Of a DNA stretch of 22,987 nt, positions 15,187 to 22,227 are shown piece by piece (the first letter of the stretch is position 1; every line of letters begins with the position of its first letter). Made by a program: the position numbers and the translations under genes. The notes under the pieces were generated by a model. The model saw only the letters and a program-made list of their open reading frames with translations. It did not search any database and was not told the origin of the DNA. The stretch spans positions 1 through 22,987 of the forward strand of contig JADFLN010000013.1 of assembly GCA_022564385.1 (NCBI GenBank), in the 5' to 3' direction. This DNA comes from Nitrososphaerota archaeon. Lineage in GTDB: Archaea > Thermoproteota > Nitrososphaeria > Nitrososphaerales > Nitrosopumilaceae.

Positions 15187-16352
15187 ATTTTAGAAACAAA
15201 AGAATATTTTTCTTTGTAAGGAGAGACTGAACGAAGTTCTATGACTACTTTTTTGAGAACATTGACTGTTTGTTCAATTTCTTTTTGATCATTAAAAATT
15301 CCAATTGTTAATCGTAAGGAACCTGTAATTTGCTCATGTGAAAATCCCATTGCTTGTAAAACATGTGAGGCTTTTTGTGTGTTTACAGAACATGCAGAAC
15401 CTGTGGATGCTGCAATTCCATATTCGTCAAGTTTAATGATAAGATCCTCACCGTTAACACCAAAAAATGTAAAATGAGCATTATTTGGTAATCTAGATCT
15501 AGGATGACCATTAAGAATTACTTCAGGAATTTCATTTAGTATTTTTTCAACTAGAGTATCTCGTAGTTTTTTCATTTGTAAGATATTTTCATTTAGATTA
15601 TTTTTTGCAATTTCACATGCTTTTCCAAATCCAACAATACTTGCAACATTTTCTGTTCCAGAACGCAATCCACGTTCTTGCCCTCCACCCAAAATTACAG
15701 GATCAACATCAATACCATTTTTGATGTATAATGCACCTATTCCTTTAGGCCCATAGAGTTTGTGAGAGGAAATTGACAGTAAATCTATATTTAATTTTTT
15801 GACATCAATTGGAGTTTTACCAACTGCCTGTATAGCATCAGTGTGAAAAGGAACTTCATACTCTTTACATATTTTGGCAATTTCAGAGATTGGTTGGATA
15901 GTACCAACTTCATTATTTCCAAACATTATTGAAACAAGAATAGTTTTTTTAGAAATATAGTTTTTCAGATCTGAGCACTCTACCATACCAAACTGAGTAA
16001 CTGGAAGATAATCAACATCAAATCCATTTTGGGCCAATTTTTTACAGGGTTCTAAAATTGCATCATGTTCAATTGAAGACGTGATGATTTGTCCGGAGGT
16101 ATTTTTCATAGTAATTCCTCTTAATGCAGTATTGTTTGATTCAGTGCCACCAGATGTAAGTATAATTTCAGAAGGTTCTGCATTAATGATAGATGCAATC
16201 TGTTTTCTAGCTTTTTCTACTGCTTTGTGAGCTAATCTACCATAACGATGCATAGATGATGGATTTCCATATTGTTCTTTTAGGTATGGTAACATTGAAT
16301 TCAAAACATCTTCATGAATTTGAGTTGATGCCGCATTATCCAGATAAATCAA
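15183..16352 (-). CDS. iscS: Cysteine desulfurase (IscS/NifS class)
   Basis: 389 residues; a PLP enzyme that removes sulfur from L-cysteine and passes it on as a persulfide. Visible: N-terminal MIYLDNAAST; GGTESNN at 68-74; H96 stacking on PLP; D172 in FHTDAIQA; Schiff-base K198 in SSHKLYGPKG; GGGQERGLRSGTEN; and persulfide C321 in the mobile loop STGSACSVNTQKASHVL. The loop is the class I (IscS/NifS) kind. The TTG start sits in TTGA overlapping the larE stop; the next in-frame upstream codons run into a TAA, so no better start exists. Being third in a larC-larE-iscS operon suggests it feeds sulfur to LarE; it may also serve tRNA thiolation or Fe-S assembly. Confidence 0.93.
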   Translation of the reverse strand: MIYLDNAASTQIHEDVLNSMLPYLKEQYGNPSSMHRYGRLAHKAVEKARKQIASIINAEPSEIILTSGGTESNNTALRGITMKNTSGQIITSSIEHDAILEPCKKLAQNGFDVDYLPVTQFGMVECSDLKNYISKKTILVSIMFGNNEVGTIQPISEIAKICKEYEVPFHTDAIQAVGKTPIDVKKLNIDLLSISSHKLYGPKGIGALYIKNGIDVDPVILGGGQERGLRSGTENVASIVGFGKACEIAKNNLNENILQMKKLRDTLVEKILNEIPEVILNGHPRSRLPNNAHFTFFGVNGEDLIIKLDEYGIAASTGSACSVNTQKASHVLQAMGFSHEQITGSLRLTIGIFNDQKEIEQTVNVLKKVVIELRSVSPYKEKYSFVSKI

Positions 16353-17149
16353 TCTACAATCACATTAATTTTTCCAGGTTTATATCCATCCTGATCAATT
16401 TCAACGGTAGAAAATCCAATCATCTTTAACTTTTCAGTAATTTTATTCAAAACTACATCATTAAATACGGATAACATAACTTTGTCAACTTCAATTTTTG
16501 CACTGCCATTAAGATCTCTAACTCGAACTTGTTTTACATTCGTAAGTTGTTTAACGATTGTTTCTCCAAACTCTATTCTAGTTAGTTTCTCAGCTGTGAC
16601 TCTTTGTCCCCATGGGATTCTGGAAGCCAAACAAGAATTTGATGGTTTATCGTAAATAGATAATCCTACAGATTTTGCAGATTCTCTAATTTCTGATTTT
16701 ACAAATTTTGTCTCGACAAGTGGACTCTTGATACCATTTTGTTTTAATGCTTCAATTCCAGGCCTATATTCACCTAAATCATCCAGATTAGTTCCATCAA
16801 CTATTACTCGAACATTATGTTCCTTGGCCAATGCAATCAAATGATCTCCTAATTCCATCCTACAATGAAAACAGCGGTTTGAGTCATTTTTAACAAATTT
16901 TTCATTTTCAAGTTCATTATAATCCAAAAAGAGTTGTCTTATTCCTATCTCTTTACATATTTGTTTGGCAGAATCAAGTTCTTCCTTGGACAGGGTTTTG
17001 TAATCAGCAGTAACTGCAATTGCTAAATTCCCTAATTTTTGAAAAGCAGCATATGCAACAAGTGCACTATCAACACCACCGGAAAGTGCAATCATTACTT
17101 TGTTTTTGGATTCAAACCAATTTACTAATTCATCCAGCTTTGTCATCAT
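16349..17149 (-). CDS. larE: LarE, ATP-dependent sulfur transferase of nickel-pincer cofactor synthesis
   Basis: 266 residues. A PP-loop ATP pyrophosphatase: ALSGGVDSALVAY at 21-33 binds ATP and adenylates a cofactor carboxylate. DGTNLDDLGEYRPG at 118-131 is the usual LarE block. C173 in KPSNSCLASRIPWG matches the conserved cysteine that donates sulfur in Lactiplantibacillus LarE (Cys176). A second pair, C93-x2-C96 in NRCFHCRMEL, together with C173 gives three cysteines, as would be needed for the [4Fe-4S] form of LarE; that reading is inference. LarE converts two carboxylates of the pyridinium mononucleotide to thiocarboxylates. It overlaps larC by 4 bases (ATGA) and iscS by 4 bases (TTGA). 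M1 and M2 are adjacent; either could start. Confidence 0.92.
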   Translation of the reverse strand: MMTKLDELVNWFESKNKVMIALSGGVDSALVAYAAFQKLGNLAIAVTADYKTLSKEELDSAKQICKEIGIRQLFLDYNELENEKFVKNDSNRCFHCRMELGDHLIALAKEHNVRVIVDGTNLDDLGEYRPGIEALKQNGIKSPLVETKFVKSEIRESAKSVGLSIYDKPSNSCLASRIPWGQRVTAEKLTRIEFGETIVKQLTNVKQVRVRDLNGSAKIEVDKVMLSVFNDVVLNKITEKLKMIGFSTVEIDQDGYKPGKINVIVD

Positions 17150-18369
17150 ATATCATCTAGTTTTTCAATCTCTTTTCTTAATAATAATTCGGTTGCTTTA
17201 ATTGATTTATCAATTATGTTAGAGACATTCTTCAAGTCATCAAATTCTATTTTAAAATCAGTTTTACCTTTAAAGGAGGATTTTTTGTAATTTACTTGAA
17301 AAGATTTTCCACTCAAAGTTATAGAAACAGTATGAATTGTTCTAGGAACAATGAATCGATTAGACTCAGAAATTCGAATTCCCAAGGTACCAGTTTCAAG
17401 TACCAAGATATCGACTATTTCTTCAACATTTTCATCACTACAAATTACAGATACAAGATTTGTAGGTCTTCCTTTTTTGGTAATTCCCTGATAAATCGAA
17501 ACATCTTTTGCGCCGTTTTCCATAATTTTTTCAATTAGATTTCCTAAAATTTCTCCTGAGACATCATCCACATTTGTTTCAAGGATCTTTACTGAATCAA
17601 TTTCAAAATTATTTTCAGAGCCTCTAACAATTTTTAAAACATTTGAAAAAGTTTCAAAATCTTTTTTTCCTGCACCATAACCAATTGAGACAATTTTCAT
17701 TGAAGGATAATACTCCACAGAATTAATTGTCATATTTACTAAAATACAGGCACCAGTAGGAGTGGTAAGTTCTTCATTTGCAGAATTTCCTTTAATAATT
17801 AAATTTGAGTTTTTGAAAATCTCAAGAATTGCGCTAGCAGGATTTGACATGGTTCCATGTGAAAAAGTTATACTGCCTCCACCAACTGAGATAGGCAAAC
17901 AGAGAATTTTTTCATCAAATAGTTCTAAATCTTCCAAAGCAATGGTAATGCCAACAATATCTACAAGAGTATCAATACTAGATACTTCATGTAAATGAAC
18001 AGAGTCATCAGAAATTCCATGGATTTTGGATTCAGAAGAAATAAGAGTGTCAATACAAGATTCTGAAAATATTTTTGCTTTTTTTGAAAGTCCGATAGAT
18101 TTGATAGAATCAGTAATTGCTTTCCTGATTTCTGAGCCTTTTCTTTCATGAATATTTTCTTCAACTTCTAAAATTAATTGTACAGCTTGAATTCCATGTT
18201 TTTGAATTTTTTGAAAATCAATTTTTTTAATGGATGAATTTGAAAAAAATTTTTCTGATTGTTTGATTCCATCAATTATTTTATTTTTATCAGCACCTAA
18301 ATCCACCAAAGAACAAAGAAGCATATCACCAGAGATACCTGCAATCTGTGGATCAATTACAACGACCAT
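17146..18369 (-). CDS. larC: LarC, nickel insertase of nickel-pincer cofactor synthesis
   Basis: 407 residues, the full DUF111/LarC length in one reading frame (in some lactobacilli it is made as LarC1/LarC2 by ribosomal frameshifting). Family blocks: the N-terminus IDPQIAGISGDMLLCSLVDLG; HLHEVSSIDTLVDIVG at 125-140; ISVGGGSITFSHGTMSNPA; TTPTGA at 202-207; LETNVDDVSGE at 263-273; and KKGRPT at 298-303. LarC is a CTP-dependent cyclometallase that places nickel between carbon and the two sulfurs of the pyridinium-3,5-bisthiocarboxylate mononucleotide. It is the first gene of larC-larE-iscS and divergent from mdh-larB. A TATA-like box lies 26-27 bases before its ATG. Confidence 0.93.
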   Translation of the reverse strand: MVVVIDPQIAGISGDMLLCSLVDLGADKNKIIDGIKQSEKFFSNSSIKKIDFQKIQKHGIQAVQLILEVEENIHERKGSEIRKAITDSIKSIGLSKKAKIFSESCIDTLISSESKIHGISDDSVHLHEVSSIDTLVDIVGITIALEDLELFDEKILCLPISVGGGSITFSHGTMSNPASAILEIFKNSNLIIKGNSANEELTTPTGACILVNMTINSVEYYPSMKIVSIGYGAGKKDFETFSNVLKIVRGSENNFEIDSVKILETNVDDVSGEILGNLIEKIMENGAKDVSIYQGITKKGRPTNLVSVICSDENVEEIVDILVLETGTLGIRISESNRFIVPRTIHTVSITLSGKSFQVNYKKSSFKGKTDFKIEFDDLKNVSNIIDKSIKATELLLRKEIEKLDDI

Positions 18370-18390
18370 TGATTAAAAATTATCAAAAAT

Positions 18391-18399
18391 ACTTATAAA
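18391..18399 (-). promoter_or_regulatory. TATA box of the larC-larE-iscS operon
   Basis: The minus-strand reading is TTTATAAGT, centred about 26-27 bases before the larC ATG at 18369, the leaderless spacing. The same TATAAAT core could also serve the divergent plus-strand mdh with a leader of about 35-40 bases, so the two arms may share a control region. Confidence 0.55.
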
Positions 18400-18459
18400 T
18401 TCGTCTAATATGTAATGAATTTCATTAGATTTAATTATTGAAAATCAACTGTGTGTTTT

Positions 18460-19374
18460 ATGATTACTATAATTGGTTCAGGCAAAGTAGGCGGAAGTGC
18501 TGCATTATTCTCAGCATTGAAGAAATTAGATGATCAAATTTTATTACTAGATGTTGTTGAAGGACTCCCACAAGGAGAAGCAATGGATATCAACCATATG
18601 TTATCAGAACAAGGAATTGATGTTGAGGTAAAAGGTTCCAATGATTATGCAGACATGAAAGGTTCAAACATTGTTGTAGTGGTTGCAGGTTCTGGAAGAA
18701 AACCAGGAATGACAAGAATGGATCTTTTAAAGATTAATGCATCAGTTGTTAAGAGTGTTGTTGAAAATATCAAAAAATATGCGGACAACTCTATGATTAT
18801 TCCAGTTACAAATCCACTTGATCCAATGGCTTACATTACTTACAAGTTATCAGGATTTGACAGAAGTAGAATCTTTGGGATGGGAGGAATGCTTGACTTG
18901 TCAAGATTCAAACAATTTATTCATGAAGCAACTGGACATTCTCGCAATTCCATTAGAGCATTAGTAATTGGCGAACATGGAGAAAACATGTTGCCATTAC
19001 CAAGATTTTCATCGATTTCAGGTATTCCATTAACATCTTTTCTTCCAAAAGAAAAATTGGATGAATTGGTTCAAAATACAAAACAAGTTGCATCTAAAGT
19101 AATCAAATTAAAAGGTGCCACAGTACATGCTCCAGGAAACGCAATTTCATCAATTGTTGAATCAGTTGTAAGAGATAGAAAACAAATCATTCCAGTTTCA
19201 ACATATCTGGACGGAGAATACAGTCATTCAGATGTTACAATTGGAGTTCCAGCAGTAATTGGAAAGAAAGGTGTAGAAAAAATTATTGAATTAGACCTTA
19301 ATGATGAAGAAAAAAAAGTCTTTGAAAAAGGAGTAGAGAGTGTGAAAGATGCTATCTCAGGTATTGAGATCTAA
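18460..19374 (+). CDS. mdh: Malate dehydrogenase (LDH/MDH superfamily)
   Basis: 304 residues from the ATG at 18460 ([12 protein letters not shown]). An in-frame GTG at 18451 would add three residues, but the Rossmann start favours the ATG, and a TATA-like ttaattatt lies about 26 bases before it. Numbering from the ATG: G-S-G-K-V-G-G dinucleotide loop; an acidic residue near 31 (LLLDVVEG), favouring NAD over NADP; R80 in [14 protein letters not shown], where malate dehydrogenases have Arg and lactate dehydrogenases Gln; R86; [12 protein letters not shown]149 in [10 protein letters not shown]; and catalytic H173 in [10 protein letters not shown]. It interconverts malate and oxaloacetate. It stands between divergent larC and larB, which hints that the nickel-pincer client acts on a 2-hydroxy acid such as malate. 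Confidence 0.93.
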   Translation: MITIIGSGKVGGSAALFSALKKLDDQILLLDVVEGLPQGEAMDINHMLSEQGIDVEVKGSNDYADMKGSNIVVVVAGSGRKPGMTRMDLLKINASVVKSVVENIKKYADNSMIIPVTNPLDPMAYITYKLSGFDRSRIFGMGGMLDLSRFKQFIHEATGHSRNSIRALVIGEHGENMLPLPRFSSISGIPLTSFLPKEKLDELVQNTKQVASKVIKLKGATVHAPGNAISSIVESVVRDRKQIIPVSTYLDGEYSHSDVTIGVPAVIGKKGVEKIIELDLNDEEKKVFEKGVESVKDAISGIEI

Positions 19375-19380
19375 GCCTTT

Positions 19381-19388
19381 TTTTATAC
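19381..19388 (+). promoter_or_regulatory. TATA-like box of larB, merged with the mdh T-tract
   Basis: The bases ttttatac are centred about 24 bases before the larB GTG. They fuse with a T run (19378-19384) just after the mdh stop, so the same bases may both end the mdh transcript and start larB. Confidence 0.4.
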
Positions 19389-19407
19389 AAACAAAGAAAA
19401 ACCATCA

Positions 19408-20187
19408 GTGGAAATTTATGATATTTTGGAATCATTGAAAACAGGTAAAATTTCAGTTAATAATGCAAAAAAACTTCTGTCATTATATTCTATTGAAGAA
19501 GTAGAGGGATTTGTCAAAATTGACATCAATAGAAGAAATAGAAGAGGAATTGCAGAAATAGTTTTGGCAGAAACAAAAGAACTAGATGAAATTAAAAAAA
19601 TTATTAAAAAAACTTTAGAAAAATCAAATTCAATAGTTGTATCAAGAATTAAGAAAACAGACTATCCAAAAATTCAGGTATTTGCAAAGAAACTAAAAGC
19701 CAAAATAAAGACTGGAAAAAAATCATCAACATTATTGTTATTTAAAAAACCTATAAAATTTCATGGGGGAAAAGTAGGAATACTCACTGCAGGCACATCA
19801 GATATTGGAGTTGCTGAAGAATCCAGATTAATGTGTGAAGCAATGAACTGCAAATGCATTATAAGTTATGACGTAGGAATTGCAGGTATTCAGAGAGTAT
19901 TCCCAATTTTAAAAGAAATGATTAAAGAAGATGTTGATTGTATTATAGTAGCTGCAGGAATGGAAGGTGCGTTAGCTACACTTGTTTCTACTTTGGTTGA
20001 TATTCCAATCATAGGAATTCCAACATCTATAGGATACGGATATGGGGGAAAGGGGATTACAGCACTTGCATCTATGCTTCAAAGTTGTTCATTAGGATTA
20101 TCAGTGGTAAATATTGATAATGGAATTGCAGCTGGTGGAATCGCGGCAAATATTGCAAACAGAGCTATCAGAAAAAATAAAAAATGA
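19408..20187 (+). CDS. larB: LarB, pyridinium-3,5-biscarboxylate mononucleotide synthase
   Basis: 259 residues. LarB carboxylates and hydrolyses nicotinate adenine dinucleotide, the first step of nickel-pincer nucleotide synthesis. The C-terminal half has the PurE-like fold: GKVGILTAGTSDIGVAEESR at 121-140, SYDVGIAGIQR at 153-163, VAAGMEGALATLVSTL at 181-196, IGIPTSIGYGYGGKGITALA at 202-221, and NIDNGIAAGGIAANIANRA near the end. The N-terminal about 110 residues are the LarB-specific region (LESLKTGKISVNNAKKLL; INRRNRRGIAEIVLAE with the usual R-x-x-R-x-G-x-x-E pattern). The GTG start lies 24 bases after a TATA-like box and 33 bases after the mdh stop. Confidence 0.93.
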   Translation: MEIYDILESLKTGKISVNNAKKLLSLYSIEEVEGFVKIDINRRNRRGIAEIVLAETKELDEIKKIIKKTLEKSNSIVVSRIKKTDYPKIQVFAKKLKAKIKTGKKSSTLLLFKKPIKFHGGKVGILTAGTSDIGVAEESRLMCEAMNCKCIISYDVGIAGIQRVFPILKEMIKEDVDCIIVAAGMEGALATLVSTLVDIPIIGIPTSIGYGYGGKGITALASMLQSCSLGLSVVNIDNGIAAGGIAANIANRAIRKNKK

Positions 20188-20233
20188 TTTTAATTAAATT
20201 GACAAATGAATTACCCAGATCATCCTCGTAAAT

Positions 20234-20243
20234 GATATATAAC
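20234..20243 (+). promoter_or_regulatory. TATA box of the radical SAM gene
   Basis: The bases gatatataac are centred 27 bases before the TTG at 20266, predicting a leaderless mRNA separate from larB. Confidence 0.55.
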
Positions 20244-20265
20244 ATACTTTAACGAAGTTTGATAG

Positions 20266-21846
20266 TTGGCCGGCAAACGTATTGTACTTACTGCTGATCG
20301 TAGTTTAATGACAAATTATAGAGGAAACTTTCTGTATGGCTTTATTGCATGTGGGCCATATGAAGTTCTTCCTGAATGGGTTTTTGACAAAGTTTTCTGT
20401 CCTTCAGTTGAAACAGACCCGATTACAGGAGAAGTTAAAGTTGCTCAAGTAGGATTAAGAAGAGTAGAAAGCTCATTAATTGAAGGCGGATACAAAAGAG
20501 AAGATGTATTTATGGCACATCCTGAAATGTTACACAAATCCATTGGGCCAGATACCAAAGTTGTAGGAATAAATGTAATGGATCCATTAGGTATGGCTCC
20601 AGTTACAACAACAATGTCACCAGAAAAATTATCATATATTGCAATGAAATTCAAAAAAATGTGTGCCAGTATTATTCAACTCAAAAAGAAATATGATTTC
20701 AAAGTTGTAGTAGGAGGTAATGGGGCATGGGAGTTAGCTAAATCCGACAGAATGAAAATTCATGGAATTGACACAGTAGTTGTAGGTGAAGCCGATGAAT
20801 TAGCAATAGACTTGTTTCAAGATCTAGAAAAAGGAGATGCACCAGAACTGATGCATTGTTTTGTTAGAAACCTTGAAAATATTCCAGTTATTCAAGGTCC
20901 TACAATCAATTCTTTGATTGAGGCAATGAGAGGGTGTGGAAGAGGATGTGACTTTTGTGATGTAAATAAAAGATCTAAGAAAGATCTTCCATTAGAAAGA
21001 TTACAGCATGAAGCAAAAATTAACTTAGATTATGGATTTGATTCAATTTGGTTGCATTCAGATGAAATGTTGCTTTATGGATGTGACAATAAAGACTTTG
21101 TTCCAAATAGAGACGTCATCACTAACTTGTGGAAAGGGCTCAAAGGATTAGGAGCAAACTTTATTGGAACTACACATATGACATTCTCAGGAGTTGCAGC
21201 AGATCCTATATTGATGCAACAAATTTCACATATCAATAAACAAGACGAAACAGGAAGATGGCTTGCAACAAATTTGGGAATTGAAACAGTAGCACCAGCA
21301 TTAGTAAAGAAGCATCTTGGTGTTAAAACAAAACCATTTTCTCCTGAAGAGTGGGGAAGTGTTGTAATGGAAGGTGCAAAAATTCTAAATAAAAATCACT
21401 GGTTCCCAGCTGCCACAATCATCATTGGTTGGCCTGATGAAACTCCAGATGACAATCAGTATACTATTGATATGCTCAAAGACTTTAGAGCGATGAACTT
21501 TAGAGGGCTAGTAGCACCATTACTTTATCAGGACTTTAGTGAAAAGAATTCAATGCACTTTGGAAACTTGAATGAAGCACAATTCACCCTATTTTGGAGA
21601 TGTTGGGAACATAATCTACGTGTCATTAATGATATCATTCCAATTATTCTCAGAAACAAGTCCTATGGCCCACCAATGAAAGTCTTTATGTACGTAATTC
21701 TCAAAGCGGGAACTTGGGCAATTTTGAGATATCTTAGAGGATTGTGTAAAGATCTCTTTAACGGAAGAACACCAGAAGAGATTATGGACAAATATGCAAG
21801 AAGTAGATCAGTCACTGCTCCTAAGATTCAAATGAAGAAATTATAA
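20266..21846 (+). CDS. B12-binding-type radical SAM protein, function unknown
   Basis: 526 residues. The TTG start is fixed by an in-frame TAG immediately before it. Residues 1-35 (GKRIVLTADRSLMTNYRGN) and about 95-190 form an N-terminal Rossmann-like B12-binding-type domain (VVGINVMDPLGMAPVT, KVVVGGNGAW, IDTVVVGEADELAIDLF). No D-x-H-x-x-G cobalamin-ligand motif is present. The radical SAM cluster is C224-x3-C228-x2-C231 in MRGCGRGCDFCDVN, followed by LDYGFDSIWLHSDEMLLYG, the SAM-binding GIETVAP and WFPAATIIIGWPDETPDD. The long C-terminal part (about 430-526) is specific to this family. Such enzymes catalyse methylations, cyclisations or C-C couplings on unactivated carbon. Membrane-lipid (GDGT) ring synthases belong to this broad class, but I cannot assign a substrate. 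Confidence 0.82.
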   Translation: MAGKRIVLTADRSLMTNYRGNFLYGFIACGPYEVLPEWVFDKVFCPSVETDPITGEVKVAQVGLRRVESSLIEGGYKREDVFMAHPEMLHKSIGPDTKVVGINVMDPLGMAPVTTTMSPEKLSYIAMKFKKMCASIIQLKKKYDFKVVVGGNGAWELAKSDRMKIHGIDTVVVGEADELAIDLFQDLEKGDAPELMHCFVRNLENIPVIQGPTINSLIEAMRGCGRGCDFCDVNKRSKKDLPLERLQHEAKINLDYGFDSIWLHSDEMLLYGCDNKDFVPNRDVITNLWKGLKGLGANFIGTTHMTFSGVAADPILMQQISHINKQDETGRWLATNLGIETVAPALVKKHLGVKTKPFSPEEWGSVVMEGAKILNKNHWFPAATIIIGWPDETPDDNQYTIDMLKDFRAMNFRGLVAPLLYQDFSEKNSMHFGNLNEAQFTLFWRCWEHNLRVINDIIPIILRNKSYGPPMKVFMYVILKAGTWAILRYLRGLCKDLFNGRTPEEIMDKYARSRSVTAPKIQMKKL

Positions 21847-22164
21847 ATTTTCAAGAGCTGCATCTGCAATAGTATTTCGTTTTGGCGTTAGGGCGACAAA
21901 ATAAACTTTATCTGCTCTTTCAATAGCTTCAACTTTTTTGTAAGACTTTGATGAAATATCAAATTCATAGATTCCTGGTTCAAGTGAACCCTTTGCATAA
22001 ATCATTAGATATGTATCTCCAGTTGATGGACTAAGTGGAATAAAGGACATTACATATCCTTTGTAAGAATTAGTGGGCATTGTATTCTTCATTGGAGGAG
22101 CTGCTGATGTCATATACATAAAAAGATCTTCAATTGTATCAAATTCTTCATATTCAATATGCAT
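21841..22164 (-). CDS. Hypothetical protein, 107 residues
   Basis: I do not recognise a family. The product is small, soluble and mixed alpha/beta: an acidic N-terminus MHIEYEEFDTIEDLFMYM, then SYKGYVMSFIPLSPSTGDTYLMIYAKG, EPGIYEFDISSKSYKKVEAI, and ADKVYFVALTPKRNTIADAA. It has no cysteine, signal peptide or membrane helix. A TATA-like box (minus-strand reading CTTATATTC, 22184-22192) lies about 24 bases before the ATG, and the protein is well structured in composition, so it looks like a true gene. Its stop overlaps the radical SAM stop by 6 bases in convergent orientation. A cytoplasmic role is likely; nothing more can be said. Confidence 0.65.
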   Translation of the reverse strand: MHIEYEEFDTIEDLFMYMTSAAPPMKNTMPTNSYKGYVMSFIPLSPSTGDTYLMIYAKGSLEPGIYEFDISSKSYKKVEAIERADKVYFVALTPKRNTIADAALENL

Positions 22165-22210
22165 TAAACTATATTATCAATTTGAATATAAGAACTTTCT
22201 AAAGAAATTT

Positions 22211-22227
22211 CTAATAATAATTATTAG
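22211..22227. terminator. AT-only inverted repeat at the end of the CFI-box gene
   Basis: The bases ctaataat and attattag are perfect inverted arms around one A, covering the stop codon of the minus-strand gene. It may help end transcription, but an A/T-rich hairpin this weak could be chance. Confidence 0.25.

Noticed and set aside
17961..18164. Alternative minus-strand frame inside larC, considered as a sign of a LarC1/LarC2 frameshift
   Set aside because: The main larC frame is continuous over all family blocks for 407 residues, so no frameshift is needed.
15183..21846. Search for a larA-like gene or nickel transporter beside the lar genes
   Set aside because: The remaining genes here are a cysteine desulfurase, a malate dehydrogenase and a radical SAM protein; none fits LarA or a nickel uptake protein.
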